Shown here piece after piece: positions 17,639 to 26,004 of a DNA stretch of 64,000 nucleotides (its first letter is position 1; each line of letters begins with the position of its first letter). The stretch covers positions 806,001 through 870,000 of the forward strand of contig NZ_CP020773.1 in NCBI RefSeq assembly GCF_002101335.1, given 5' to 3'. The notes under the pieces are model-generated. The model was not told where the DNA came from and ran no database searches. It saw only the letters and a list, made by a program, of their open reading frames with translations. Source of the DNA: Staphylococcus lutrae. Lineage in GTDB: Bacteria; Bacillota; Bacilli; Staphylococcales; Staphylococcaceae. The position numbers were made by a program, and so were the translations under genes.

Positions 17639-19129
17639 TTAATATAAACCTTTTGTTTCGTTACTAATATCGATAAAAATATTTTTAACTTGTTGATAAT
17701 TTTCAATTGCAGCTTTATACGTTTCACGGCCAATACCTGATTTTTTATATCCACCAAATGGTGCACCTTCAGGCACTTGGTTATACGTATTAATCCATAC
17801 ACGTCCAGTACGAACGTTTTTCGCTATATTCAATGCACGATTGATATTTGTTGAGAAGACGCCACCCGCTAAACCATATTCTGAATTGTTGGCAACGTCA
17901 ATCGCTTCTTGGTCATCTTTCACTTTAATCACAGTTAAAACAGGTCCGAAAATTTCTTCTTGTGCTAATTTATCATCTGCACTATTAACTTCGATAATTG
18001 TCGGTTCAAAGAAGAAACCTTTGTCTAAACCATTCTCTGTTTTACGGTGACCGCCTACTAACACTTTCGCACTATCCGATTCATTTGCATAATCAACGTA
18101 GCCTTTGATTTTATCGATTTGTGCTTGTCCTGTTTGCGCACCCATTTGTGTTTCTAAGTCTAATGGATCCCCGACTTTAATCTTTTTGAAGGCTTCAACA
18201 AGTCGTGGCATAAATTCATCGTACACTTTTTCATGTACTAATAAACGAGAACCTGCACTACATACTTCACCTTGGTTAAATAAGATGCCGAGTTGTGCCC
18301 CTTCTAAAGCGACATCAAGATTTGCATCATCTAAAATGATATTGGCACTTTTACCGCCGAGTTCAAGTGTTGCTGGCACGATACGTTTTGCACCTGCCTC
18401 TGCCACTTGGTAACCTACATCCGTTGAACCTGTAAATGATAATTTATCGACACCTTCATGATTGAAGATGGCGTTACCAGATTCTGAACCTTTACCTGTT
18501 AAAACGTTGACAACACCCGGTGGTAACACTTCTTGGAACACTTTAGCTAATTCAATTAAGCTAAGCGGTGTTGTTGAAGAAGGTTGAATCACTACTGTAT
18601 TACCCGCTGCAAGCGCCGGTGCAATTTTCCATGCTGCGAGTAACATTGGGAAGTTCCAAGCAACGACTGCCCCTACAACACCAATCGGTTCATGTTGTAC
18701 AATACTCACAATATGATCTTCCATATTATTGACTGATCCTTCATCCGTATCCACAACACTTGCAAAATATTGATAATGTCTTGCTGAATATGGAATATCA
18801 ATGTTGAGTGATTCACGAAGTGCTTTCCCTGCATTTAAACTTTCAACATATGCAAAATGTTCTCTTTTTTCCATAATTTTGTCATGCACTTGGCGTAACA
18901 AGTTCGCACGTTCATGTTTAGAAAGACGACTCCACTCTGGAAAAGCGTCCGTTGCAGCTTGGACAGCTTTATCGACATCATTCACACTTGCTTTTGCAAC
19001 TTTCGATAATTGTTCACCGTTGGCTGGGTTAAATACGTCTATATATGCCCCTGTTTCTGACGGTACAAACTCACCATTGATAAACAAACCATACTGTTCA
19101 TCAATATAATCTCTCTTATTTACACCCAT
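17639..19129 (-). CDS. aldA: NAD(P)-dependent aldehyde dehydrogenase, AldA-like
   Basis: Oxidises an aldehyde to the acid with NAD(P). 496 aa from ATG 19129, which has AAAGGAGG upstream; the longer frame from 19159 would start inside that ribosome site. Catalytic residues seen: Asn159 in AWNF, Glu256 in LELGGK, Cys290 in [11 protein letters not shown], plus the cofactor loop [15 protein letters not shown]. The usual KPSE motif reads QPSS, as I recall for S. aureus AldA. The natural substrate is unknown; glycolaldehyde, betaine aldehyde-like or alcohol-derived aldehydes are possible. It is flanked by its own terminator, so it is probably monocistronic. Confidence 0.85.
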   Translation of the reverse strand: MGVNKRDYIDEQYGLFINGEFVPSETGAYIDVFNPANGEQLSKVAKASVNDVDKAVQAATDAFPEWSRLSKHERANLLRQVHDKIMEKREHFAYVESLNAGKALRESLNIDIPYSARHYQYFASVVDTDEGSVNNMEDHIVSIVQHEPIGVVGAVVAWNFPMLLAAWKIAPALAAGNTVVIQPSSTTPLSLIELAKVFQEVLPPGVVNVLTGKGSESGNAIFNHEGVDKLSFTGSTDVGYQVAEAGAKRIVPATLELGGKSANIILDDANLDVALEGAQLGILFNQGEVCSAGSRLLVHEKVYDEFMPRLVEAFKKIKVGDPLDLETQMGAQTGQAQIDKIKGYVDYANESDSAKVLVGGHRKTENGLDKGFFFEPTIIEVNSADDKLAQEEIFGPVLTVIKVKDDQEAIDVANNSEYGLAGGVFSTNINRALNIAKNVRTGRVWINTYNQVPEGAPFGGYKKSGIGRETYKAAIENYQQVKNIFIDISNETKGLY

Positions 19130-19310
19130 AATATTGCCTCCTTTTAGTTCACACAACACATGATTGATACCAACAATGTGCCATCTCTTTCAATCAATGT
19201 GTCATGTACGTACAATTACAAATTTTGTTGATAGTTATAGTATAAGACCCTTATTTTTAAAGGTAAAGTAATTTGACTCAACTAGAAAAAGTACTTTTGA
19301 AAGACATAAA

Positions 19311-19363
19311 TTCCCCAAAGAAGAAAAACAAGCCTCCTAAAAGAAGGCTTGTCTGCTGGGGAA
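19311..19363. terminator. Nested double hairpin, terminator-like
   Basis: Outer arms TTCCCC (19311-19316) and GGGGAA (19358-19363) enclose ACAAGCCT (19328-19335) and AGGCTTGT (19345-19352). On the minus strand the inner stem is followed by TTTTTCTTCTTT. The nearest upstream minus-strand gene is the phosphoesterase ending at 19950, about 590 bp away, so this could end a long 3' region or an unrecognised RNA. The inner arms repeat those of the nirC terminator. Confidence 0.5.
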
Positions 19364-19669
19364 AAGAAGTTGAACGCATTGAATTCATGCTGTTCAACAT
19401 TATGTCATGAGCAATATATGGAAGACTCATGTTTGAAAATGACTGACACCTAAGTTCGGTTACAGATGATAGATTTTAACCTTTATCTCATATCACCTTA
19501 CAGAAACTTCATCAAATGTGATCATCGGTGAAGCATCTAAAACAAGTATAAATGATACCATTTCGAATGTAAATAGGAAAGGTTTCGATTTGTAAATCTA
19601 TCCTTCTAAAGTCCGAGGAAATGTCCCATCCATTGTCGGATGTATAAAAAATGACACCGCGCTATAATA

Positions 19670-19833
19670 CCATTAGAACAGTTGAAAGACAGATTGAAAC
19701 TGTTCAAGAATCATCCAAACAAACATACTTGAAACCCCGATGCGACATCAAGTATATCCAAAACCTCCTTAAAAGATAATTAGAAATCAAAGTTGAGCGA
19801 AGCCAATGCGAACCCCGCGCATTGGCTTTTTTT
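19670..19833 (+). ncRNA. Candidate small RNA with three stem-loops and C-rich loops
   Basis: A TATAAT hexamer lies at 19663-19668; the -35 is weak. Downstream are three perfect stems. GAACAGTT/AACTGTTC occupies 19676-19683/19698-19705. ATACTTGA/TCAAGTAT occupies 19725-19732/19748-19755, with a loop containing AACCCCG. A Rho-independent terminator AGCCAATGCG/CGCATTGGCT occupies 19801-19810/19818-19827, with loop AACCCCG and seven T. Between the last two stems lies CCTCCTT (19764-19770), complementary to a ribosome binding site. This layout fits a staphylococcal trans-acting sRNA, or the RNA antitoxin of a type I toxin pair whose toxin would lie on the minus strand behind AAGGAGG. I found no intact toxin frame there. 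Confidence 0.55.
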
Positions 19834-19949
19834 AATTGATCAAAACCTAATCAGACCTTGTTCATACGCCAGTTTAAAAAATTTGTCATGGCTTGGCACT
19901 TTTGAAGTGATAGCCATATCCATAGAAGCGGTTGTTAATACTGTTGCTT

Positions 19950-20759
19950 TTACAACTTAATGACCTGTAACGCACGACGCATTTCCACATTGATGTCATC
20001 CGTCCGCCATTCTCTCGGATATCCTAAACACGGACAAAGATAAGTCGTTTTCCCTTCTACGACTCGCTTTCTAAAATGGACATGCCCCATCACACTATAT
20101 TGAATATCAAATGTGTCATACAACGTTTGAAAATCACTCGTTCCGATAAATCCGTTAAAAAAATCAAAAATACGGTGCGGCATCGGTACGGTAAATTGAG
20201 GATGAGTCACAACATGCGTCACCAAAATAACGGAATGATTTGGGTAACGTGAAAGTTCGTGATACACCTCGTTCGCAAAATGTTGAGATAACTTTGGATC
20301 ACTCATTTCAAATGCCGTATGCACTTTATCTTGCCAAGTTGCACCATAATGTTTTCCACGGCGCAACTTCTCATACGAAAATCGATCCGCAGCGAAACTG
20401 TAATCATACCAACCCATATGCCCGGTAATCACATAATTGTTGTAAACCACAGGCGAACCCATTAAACATTGAGGATGGGCCTTATACAACTGCAAAATTT
20501 GTGACGTAGACAACTTTTCATCATTGTGGCGCCAAATGTCATGATTGCCCGGTACAAAATATATCGCCGACGCTGTCAGGGATGTTAATTGTGTCACAAA
20601 ATCTAATGTTGTCGTATGGTGATTAGAAATATCTCCGGCAATGATTAAAATGTCTAATTGTGCTTCCTCAATTAGACGCACCAAAGCGTCTAAATAATCC
20701 GCTTCGGTTAAATAGGGATGCCGATCAAAATGAAGATCAGCAATCGTCCCAATGTTCAT
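19950..20759 (-). CDS. Calcineurin-like metallophosphoesterase
   Basis: Predicted cytoplasmic phosphoesterase with a two-metal centre, 269 aa from ATG 20759 (GGGGGTGG 6 bp upstream; the frame from 20783 includes the ribosome site). The metal-binding blocks are all present in order: DLH (residues 8-10), AGDIS, PGNHDIW, THVVTHP and GHVHFRK. No signal peptide or membrane segment. The substrate is unknown; small-molecule or nucleic-acid phosphodiesters are possible. It stands alone, facing the candidate sRNA end to end. Confidence 0.87.
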   Translation of the reverse strand: MNIGTIADLHFDRHPYLTEADYLDALVRLIEEAQLDILIIAGDISNHHTTTLDFVTQLTSLTASAIYFVPGNHDIWRHNDEKLSTSQILQLYKAHPQCLMGSPVVYNNYVITGHMGWYDYSFAADRFSYEKLRRGKHYGATWQDKVHTAFEMSDPKLSQHFANEVYHELSRYPNHSVILVTHVVTHPQFTVPMPHRIFDFFNGFIGTSDFQTLYDTFDIQYSVMGHVHFRKRVVEGKTTYLCPCLGYPREWRTDDINVEMRRALQVIKL

Positions 20760-20847
20760 GAATCCACCCCCTATATCCATCATTATCTCAAATGATACAC
20801 AACACTTGTAGTTGAATGCCTCCTCAGTTAAACCAATGGATGAAACA

Positions 20848-20894
20848 AACCCCCTTCCACGCAGTCATTTTTTAATGGCTACATTGAAGGGGAT
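20848..20894 (-). terminator. Terminator after the small HTH gene
   Basis: CCCCTTC (20851-20857) pairs with GAAGGGG (20886-20892), with inner AGTCATT/AATGGCT (20863-20869/20874-20880). On the minus strand it is followed by GGTTTGTTTC. Confidence 0.7.
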
Positions 20895-20932
20895 CACTCG
20901 CTCTATATTCATGTTGATTGTTTAAAAGATTG

Positions 20933-21115
20933 TTATGCTGCAAGGCGTTGCGCATAGTCATATAGACGTTCTGCATCTTTTAAAGATACGTCATCCAACG
21001 TACGATAGCCTGATCTCAAATCCGAAATGATACCTTGACTCACACCCGTATGAATGTAAATATCATAGCAACTTTCGTTAGATTGAATTAATGCTAAAAT
21101 GGCCTCTCTCATCAT
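20933..21115 (-). CDS. Small helix-turn-helix protein
   Basis: About 60 aa. Residues in the middle (TGVSQGIISDLRSGYRTLDDVSLKDAERLYDYA) have the pattern of a Cro/C1-type helix-turn-helix, similar to small staphylococcal regulators with DLRxGxR and AExLYxYA. AAAGG stands 6 bp before the third Met codon (21115), which I take as start over 21121. No signal peptide or membrane segment. It is divergent from the sdaA operon across a 0.5-kb AT-rich region, so it may act there, but this is only suggested by position. It has its own terminator. Confidence 0.7.
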   Translation of the reverse strand: MMREAILALIQSNESCYDIYIHTGVSQGIISDLRSGYRTLDDVSLKDAERLYDYAQRLAA

Positions 21116-21612
21116 ACACACATCCTTTTATTAATTACTTTCTCTTCCTTAACTTCATTATACGCCTTTAAAATAAAATGACTATAATTATGTGACCAAT
21201 TTCACATAATCATCACAAATGATTAACAAATTTCACGAGGTTTTTAAGTGACATTGATTCCCTCGAAAGCATCATTTACAATTTACACTATTATTATATT
21301 TTATTCCCCTTTATAATATTAGAAAATTAATAATATTAACTCTTTAAAGTTTTCACAAATATGTCAAATATTTATTTTTAATTTAACTAGATAAAACTTT
21401 AAAGTGAAATATAGTTATAAATATCATTATTATCAGTCATTTTATACATACTATATTTCACAATCTTTATATTTTTATTTTCAAATATTTATTTTCATTA
21501 AAGAGGTCGCATTCATGGCTATGTAAGGGCTTGCACAAGATGAAGAAAGCACCTAGAATGGGGATTGTTTGAGATAGCTATCTAATTAACTCACAGAGAG
21601 AAGGAACGTTAA
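21116..21612. other. AT-rich divergent promoter region before the serine dehydratase operon
   Basis: About 500 bp without a gene; 21180-21500 is very AT-rich. A perfect 12-bp palindrome AGATAGCTATCT lies at 21572-21583, 30 bp before the start codon at 21613, and could be an operator. A three-codon frame ATG-GCT-ATG-TAA at 21514 looks accidental. No riboswitch or T-box features were recognised. Confidence 0.5.
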
Positions 21613-22644
21613 ATGGATTTTATTTTAGGCATTGGGACATTACTCGTTGTGTTATTAGCAATGACTTTATTTTTGAAATTCGCCCCAAATGGTAAAGTCA
21701 GTTTACAAGCACTGTCTGGTGCGGCTTGCGCCTCATTTTTGCCAGAGGCCTTTTTAAAATATGCCATTGGTGGTGTATTTCATTCAGAATATTTTATTAA
21801 ATTAGGGGATGTGGCTGGCAGCTTAAGCGGTGTTGCGGTGGGCATTCTCACTTGTTTAAAGTTCGGTATTCATCCTGTGTTTGCAGTGTTAACCGGACTT
21901 GTTTTATTTGATTTTAAACTATTACCGGCATTCATCGCCGCATATTGTATCTCATTCGGTATTCAATGGCTTGAAAAATATATTCCTGAAGGTTTGGATC
22001 TGATTGCCGTCATTTTATTATCTCCTGCACTGGCATTTGGCATTGCGACAATTGTTTCACCGAGTGTGACTGCTGTCCTTAAACAAATCGGTACCGCCAT
22101 CACAGCAGTCGGTGATCACAATCCATACGCACTGGCCTTGGTCATCGGCGCAATTGTCCCAGTTGTAGGCATGACCCCATTAAGTTCAATGGTATTTACC
22201 AGTTTATTAGGACTCACGGGCATTCCGATGGCCATTGGTGCAATCGGATGTATGGGAAGTTCATTTGTCAATTTTGTGCTGTTTAAAAAATTAAAAATCG
22301 GTAATTCAGGAAAAGCTTTCGCTGTCGCGGTAGAACCCCTTACACAAATCGACACGATTGCACAATATCCGATTCAACTCTACGGCACCAATGCAATCAT
22401 CGGTATGGTCAATGGCTTATTTATTACCTATATGGGCATCATGGTCAATCAACCCGGCATGGCGACCCCCATTGCTGGCCCAATTGTAGCCCTAGGTTTC
22501 AACAAATTGTTACCGACTCTTATTACCATTATCGTTGTTGCACTGATCAGTATCATCCTTAGCATATTTATCGGAACATTCATCAATAAAAAACACAGTC
22601 CTTTCAACATCCATGTGCCTCGCATTAAACAACAAACCAATTAA
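21613..22644 (+). CDS. PfoR/PTS_EIIC_2-family membrane protein (copy 2, serine dehydratase operon)
   Basis: 343-aa polytopic membrane protein of the same family as the copies at 16410 and 41705. Visible marks: GVAVGILTCLKFGIHPVFAV, GMTPLSSMVFTSLLGLTGIPMAIGAIGCMGSSFVNF and IGMVNGLFITYMGIM. About ten hydrophobic segments; no PTS phosphorylation domain. The ribosome site AGAAGGAA precedes ATG 21613. Only 19 bp separate its stop from the sdaAB start, so the three genes form an operon; S. aureus has a similar PfoR-sdaAB-sdaAA group. The context suggests a role with serine or a related amino acid, either transport or sensing, but this is inference. Confidence 0.85.
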   Translation: MDFILGIGTLLVVLLAMTLFLKFAPNGKVSLQALSGAACASFLPEAFLKYAIGGVFHSEYFIKLGDVAGSLSGVAVGILTCLKFGIHPVFAVLTGLVLFDFKLLPAFIAAYCISFGIQWLEKYIPEGLDLIAVILLSPALAFGIATIVSPSVTAVLKQIGTAITAVGDHNPYALALVIGAIVPVVGMTPLSSMVFTSLLGLTGIPMAIGAIGCMGSSFVNFVLFKKLKIGNSGKAFAVAVEPLTQIDTIAQYPIQLYGTNAIIGMVNGLFITYMGIMVNQPGMATPIAGPIVALGFNKLLPTLITIIVVALISIILSIFIGTFINKKHSPFNIHVPRIKQQTN

Positions 22645-22663
22645 ATAAGGAGTGGATGATTTT

Positions 22664-23341
22664 ATGGCACGTACAAAAGATTTCCAAAGTGCTTTTGATA
22701 TTATTGGTCCTGTTATGATGGGCCCTTCAAGTTCACATACAGCAGGTGCAGTGAAAATTGGACAAGCTGCACGCGCTGTCCTCGGTGAGACACCTGAGAC
22801 AATTAAAATCGACTATTATGAATCATTTGCCGAAACGCATCAAGGTCACGGGACAGATTTAGCGATCATCGGTGGATTACTTGGATTGAGTACCTTTGAT
22901 TCACGCATTAAACATGCTACAAAAATGGCAAAAGCAGCTGGTATTGATTTCGACTTTGTTGAAAATGCCGGCCCAAGCTTGGGTGAACATCCAAATTGTG
23001 CACTCATTCAAATCGATTATCGTGACCGACATGTTGAACTCAATGGTATTTCTATCGGAGGTGGTGCATTTAAAGTTAAAAGCATTCATGTCAACCACAT
23101 GTGCATTCTCATGTCGCATACACCGCCTATTCTTGTGATTGATGGGGATTGTACTGTATCTGAAGCCAACCATCTCATTAACGAAATGATTGCTCACGGA
23201 ATCGATATCAATGAGGAAATTAAAACGAGACGTGGGACGCATTGCCTACTCGCTTTACACTTGAATCAACCCATCGACAAGGCAATTTTGTCAACAATCA
23301 AGAACAATCGTCAACACTTGAATTTTTCATATATCGAATAA
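22664..23341 (+). CDS. sdaAB: L-serine dehydratase, iron-sulfur-dependent, beta subunit
   Basis: With SdaAA it deaminates L-serine to pyruvate and ammonia. About 225 aa. The N-terminal family motif FDIIGPVMMGPSSSHTAGAV is clear, and the C-terminal part looks like an ACT-type regulatory domain (from about residue 145). Start: AAGGAG at 22646-22651 is only 3 bp from the ATG at 22652 and 11-12 bp from the ATG at 22664; I prefer 22664, but 22652 is possible. The alpha subunit follows 15 bp later. Confidence 0.9.
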   Translation: MARTKDFQSAFDIIGPVMMGPSSSHTAGAVKIGQAARAVLGETPETIKIDYYESFAETHQGHGTDLAIIGGLLGLSTFDSRIKHATKMAKAAGIDFDFVENAGPSLGEHPNCALIQIDYRDRHVELNGISIGGGAFKVKSIHVNHMCILMSHTPPILVIDGDCTVSEANHLINEMIAHGIDINEEIKTRRGTHCLLALHLNQPIDKAILSTIKNNRQHLNFSYIE

Positions 23342-23356
23342 TTTGGAGGGATAGAC

Positions 23357-24256
23357 ATGTTTGATACAATGCGAGAATTAATCACTTATGCCAATGAAAA
23401 TGAAACCACTTTTTCTGAAATTATGATTCAACATGAAATGGCCACGCGCAAAATGACACGTCATGCCGTCTATGAAATGATGCAACAAAATTTAGATGTC
23501 ATGCGAGAGGCTGTAAAAAAAGGAACAACGGGCAAAGGCGTCAAAAGCGTTACCGGATATACAGGTCAAGATGCAATAAAAGTACATCAATACAACCAAA
23601 ATCATCAAGCTTTATCTGGATTCGACATGTTATCAGCGGTAGAAGGTGCGATCGCAACAAATGAAGTGAATGCAGCGATGGGAATTATTTGTGCAACGCC
23701 TACTGCAGGCTCATCCGGCACGATTCCAGGCGCCTTGTTAAAATTAGAAGCATCACATCATTTAAGCAATGAACAAATGATTCAATTTCTATTCGCGGCT
23801 TCGATGTCCGGGATGATGATTGCCAATAATGCCTCGGTTGCAGGTGCGACAGGGGGGTGCCAAGCTGAGGTTGGTACCGCTTCAGCCATTGCTGCTGCCG
23901 CTGCTGTTGAAATTTTTGGCGGCACGCCTGAACAATCGGGTCATGCCATCGCACTAAGTTTAAGCAACTTACTCGGTCTCGTTTGCGATCCTGTCGCTGG
24001 ATTAGTCGAAATTCCTTGCGTGATGCGCAATGCGATTGGCTCTGGTAACGCGTTGATTTGTGCTGATCTTGCGCTTGCTGGCGTTGAAAGTCGCATTCCG
24101 GTCGATGAAGTCATTATGGCAATGGATAAAGTAGGTCGAAACTTACCTGCTTCTTTGCGTGAAACCGGACTTGGAGGCCTTGCCGGCACACCCACTGGTG
24201 AAGCCATTAAAGCTAAAATTTTCGGTGATTCTAAACCGTCTGAAGTCTTTTCATAA
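23357..24256 (+). CDS. sdaAA: L-serine dehydratase, iron-sulfur-dependent, alpha subunit
   Basis: Catalytic subunit carrying an oxygen-sensitive [4Fe-4S] cluster; makes pyruvate from serine. 299 aa, the family length. Conserved cysteine blocks: IICATPTAGSSGTIPG, GATGGCQAEVGTASA and LGLVCDPVAGLVEIPC, which supply cluster ligands in this family, and the C-terminal GLGGLAGTPTG. GGAGGGATAGAC precedes ATG 23357. Last gene of the operon; a strong terminator follows at about 24403. The need for an iron-sulfur cluster fits the anaerobic character of the region. Confidence 0.95.
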   Translation: MFDTMRELITYANENETTFSEIMIQHEMATRKMTRHAVYEMMQQNLDVMREAVKKGTTGKGVKSVTGYTGQDAIKVHQYNQNHQALSGFDMLSAVEGAIATNEVNAAMGIICATPTAGSSGTIPGALLKLEASHHLSNEQMIQFLFAASMSGMMIANNASVAGATGGCQAEVGTASAIAAAAAVEIFGGTPEQSGHAIALSLSNLLGLVCDPVAGLVEIPCVMRNAIGSGNALICADLALAGVESRIPVDEVIMAMDKVGRNLPASLRETGLGGLAGTPTGEAIKAKIFGDSKPSEVFS

Positions 24257-24402
24257 TTGTCGAAGTACGCAGAAACATTTGATGCACCGCACAACCAAAC
24301 CATTTGTCAAAGCAATATAGCCATTCATACATGGCAAAACTGCATTGCTATTGACGCACACCTGATGAGTTATACAGTTCTATGCTTCGTATCAACATAT
24401 AA

Positions 24403-24456
24403 AAGCGCTGTGAAGAAATCTGTAACTTAAATTTCTTCACAACGCTTGATTTTTTA
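24403..24456. terminator. Bidirectional terminator between sdaAA and a small membrane protein gene
   Basis: AAGCG-CTGTGAAGAAAT (24403-24419) pairs with ATTTCTTCACA-ACGCTT (24431-24447), followed by TTTTTT on the plus strand and a shorter T-rich end on the minus strand. It separates two convergent genes. Confidence 0.88.
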
Positions 24457-24458
24457 TA

Positions 24459-24725
24459 TTATTTCTGAATGAGTCGTTGCATGGCTTTTTCATCTTCACG
24501 CGTCTCATCTACTTTCACAGATGGATGCGCTTTAGTGACGTTTTGACGCTTCTCTTGTAATTGAAAACCAATAAAATGATAAATAAAGAATAAAATAAAA
24601 GCTAAGGTAATGGATTGGAGTAATAAATATTGCCATGTCCCCGCAATCAAATATGTTTCAGCAACCGTCGTTGTCATGACCATGCCCAAAAATAACCCTG
24701 CTAATTTTTTTAACACGGGATTCAT
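24459..24725 (-). CDS. Small predicted membrane protein, unknown function
   Basis: 88 aa with two hydrophobic segments (about residues 7-28 and 32-52), then a charged cytoplasmic tail rich in Lys, Arg and Glu. I do not recognise a family. AAAGGGG lies directly against the ATG, which is closer than usual, so the start is uncertain; Met15 would remove the first helix. The gene is followed by a shared terminator and lies upstream of sdaAA on the opposite strand. Confidence 0.55.
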   Translation of the reverse strand: MNPVLKKLAGLFLGMVMTTTVAETYLIAGTWQYLLLQSITLAFILFFIYHFIGFQLQEKRQNVTKAHPSVKVDETREDEKAMQRLIQK

Positions 24726-24788
24726 CCCCTTTGACTTGGCACAATAAAGTGCGTACTTGAATGCTTTTAATATTTAATACATCCATAG

Positions 24789-25925
24789 TTACTTTTTATT
24801 TTGTAGGTATTGATAAAAGTCTATCACGTTATTAACCCCTTTGTTGTCTTTTTGACCAAGCTTTTGATACGCATCATACGTATAACCGTGATAAAACCAA
24901 TTAGGCATCGTTTGATATACGGCTTCAAATTTTTCAATCACTTTTTGTTCTTGACTCTTTTTCAGAAAACCTTGCTCAACAAAATCTTGAATGATTGGTG
25001 TAATCACATTTTTGTCCGGCAAATGTTTTAACAAGAGTAACACTTCAGTCACAAACTGACTGACATGTAAGCCCAATACACGCGAATCATCAATATGAGA
25101 CAAAAACCAGTCCATAAGCTCATATTGTAGCGCCTCTTCAATGCCAAAAAATGTATCCTCGTAGGCGAGTAACTCCGCTTTAGTTTTAGGCATATAATAG
25201 ATCGCATGCGAAATATAATCCACTAATTCCATATCTTCAAGTTGTATACCTGTACTTACAATCAACCCATTGACGACACGATAGGCTTTAAAATCAGGAT
25301 TCACCAGATGAATATCATTTAACCATTTTTCTATTTTAATCAATTGCATTTGCTCGCCTAAATACGTTTCATATATGACTTGTAATTGTTTCAAGGTCAG
25401 TACGCCATATAAATTCGCACTTGCAGTCACCATACGGTAGGCTTCCGCTATTTTTCTAAATGCACTGTTTTTCTGTATCACATTTAAAACAAGGTCTACA
25501 ATTTCATCAGGAACGATGACTTCAACCTCAGCCTCAGGATCAGGTGAGAGTCGACGTTTGAACATAAGGAATGTATCAGGGACCTCAATTGCTGTGATGA
25601 CCCCTCTTTGAATCAGATCGATATCTGCCGCGATGAAAAGCAATAGCTTTTGTAAATCCGACATTTTCATCATTTCCTCATAGATATATTCCGGCGTCAC
25701 CAACTCAAGAATAAAGTGCTCTAACATTTCTGCCTTGTTCATACTGGAATAACCTTTAATGCCATGTTTTTTACACAATGCTTTAATATCTTTAATCTTA
25801 TAATTGTTCATAAGCGTTACGATCGACGTCTCACTAAACACTTCAGATTGATCAAATGAAAAGTCAGTCCACTCTAGTGGGAAGTCCATCGAACCATTTT
25901 CTATTTCGTCATCTTTATACGTCAT
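24789..25925 (-). CDS. Uncharacterised protein with a Rho-N/SAP-like N-terminal segment
   Basis: 378 aa, no signal peptide or membrane segment, rich in Glu, Leu and Lys and probably all-helical. Residues about 35-65 (YKIKDIKALCKKHGIKGYSSMNKAEMLEHF) resemble the short helix-extended-helix fold of Rho N-terminal and SAP domains that bind nucleic acid. The rest is unknown. Start ATG 25925 has GGAGAGG 8 bp upstream; the GTG at 25934 sits inside that site. It lies between the small membrane protein and the first opp operon, apparently as its own unit. The function of the whole protein cannot be stated. Confidence 0.75.
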   Translation of the reverse strand: MTYKDDEIENGSMDFPLEWTDFSFDQSEVFSETSIVTLMNNYKIKDIKALCKKHGIKGYSSMNKAEMLEHFILELVTPEYIYEEMMKMSDLQKLLLFIAADIDLIQRGVITAIEVPDTFLMFKRRLSPDPEAEVEVIVPDEIVDLVLNVIQKNSAFRKIAEAYRMVTASANLYGVLTLKQLQVIYETYLGEQMQLIKIEKWLNDIHLVNPDFKAYRVVNGLIVSTGIQLEDMELVDYISHAIYYMPKTKAELLAYEDTFFGIEEALQYELMDWFLSHIDDSRVLGLHVSQFVTEVLLLLKHLPDKNVITPIIQDFVEQGFLKKSQEQKVIEKFEAVYQTMPNWFYHGYTYDAYQKLGQKDNKGVNNVIDFYQYLQNKK

Positions 25926-26004
25926 TTTGAACACCTCTCCACGATATCCATTTACCTTTATTGTATCGTGGAATGCATCATTTGTTAAATCATTTCTGAA
26001 TCGC

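Larger units (their letters stand above)
19130..19949. other. 820-bp region without a protein gene
   Basis: Holds the aldA promoter side (19130-19260), a nested hairpin (19311-19363) and a candidate small RNA on the plus strand (about 19670-19833). I see no convincing reading frame on either strand. Segment 19364-19630 shows no clear structure. Confidence 0.6.

Noticed and set aside
19630..19780. Intact type I toxin on the minus strand opposite the candidate sRNA
   Set aside because: After AAGGAGG all three frames stop within about 15-25 codons and none gives a single hydrophobic helix with a charged tail.
21514..21525. ATG-GCT-ATG-TAA mini-frame before the serine dehydratase operon
   Set aside because: Two-to-three codon frames are expected by chance, and no leader-peptide stem pairs follow.
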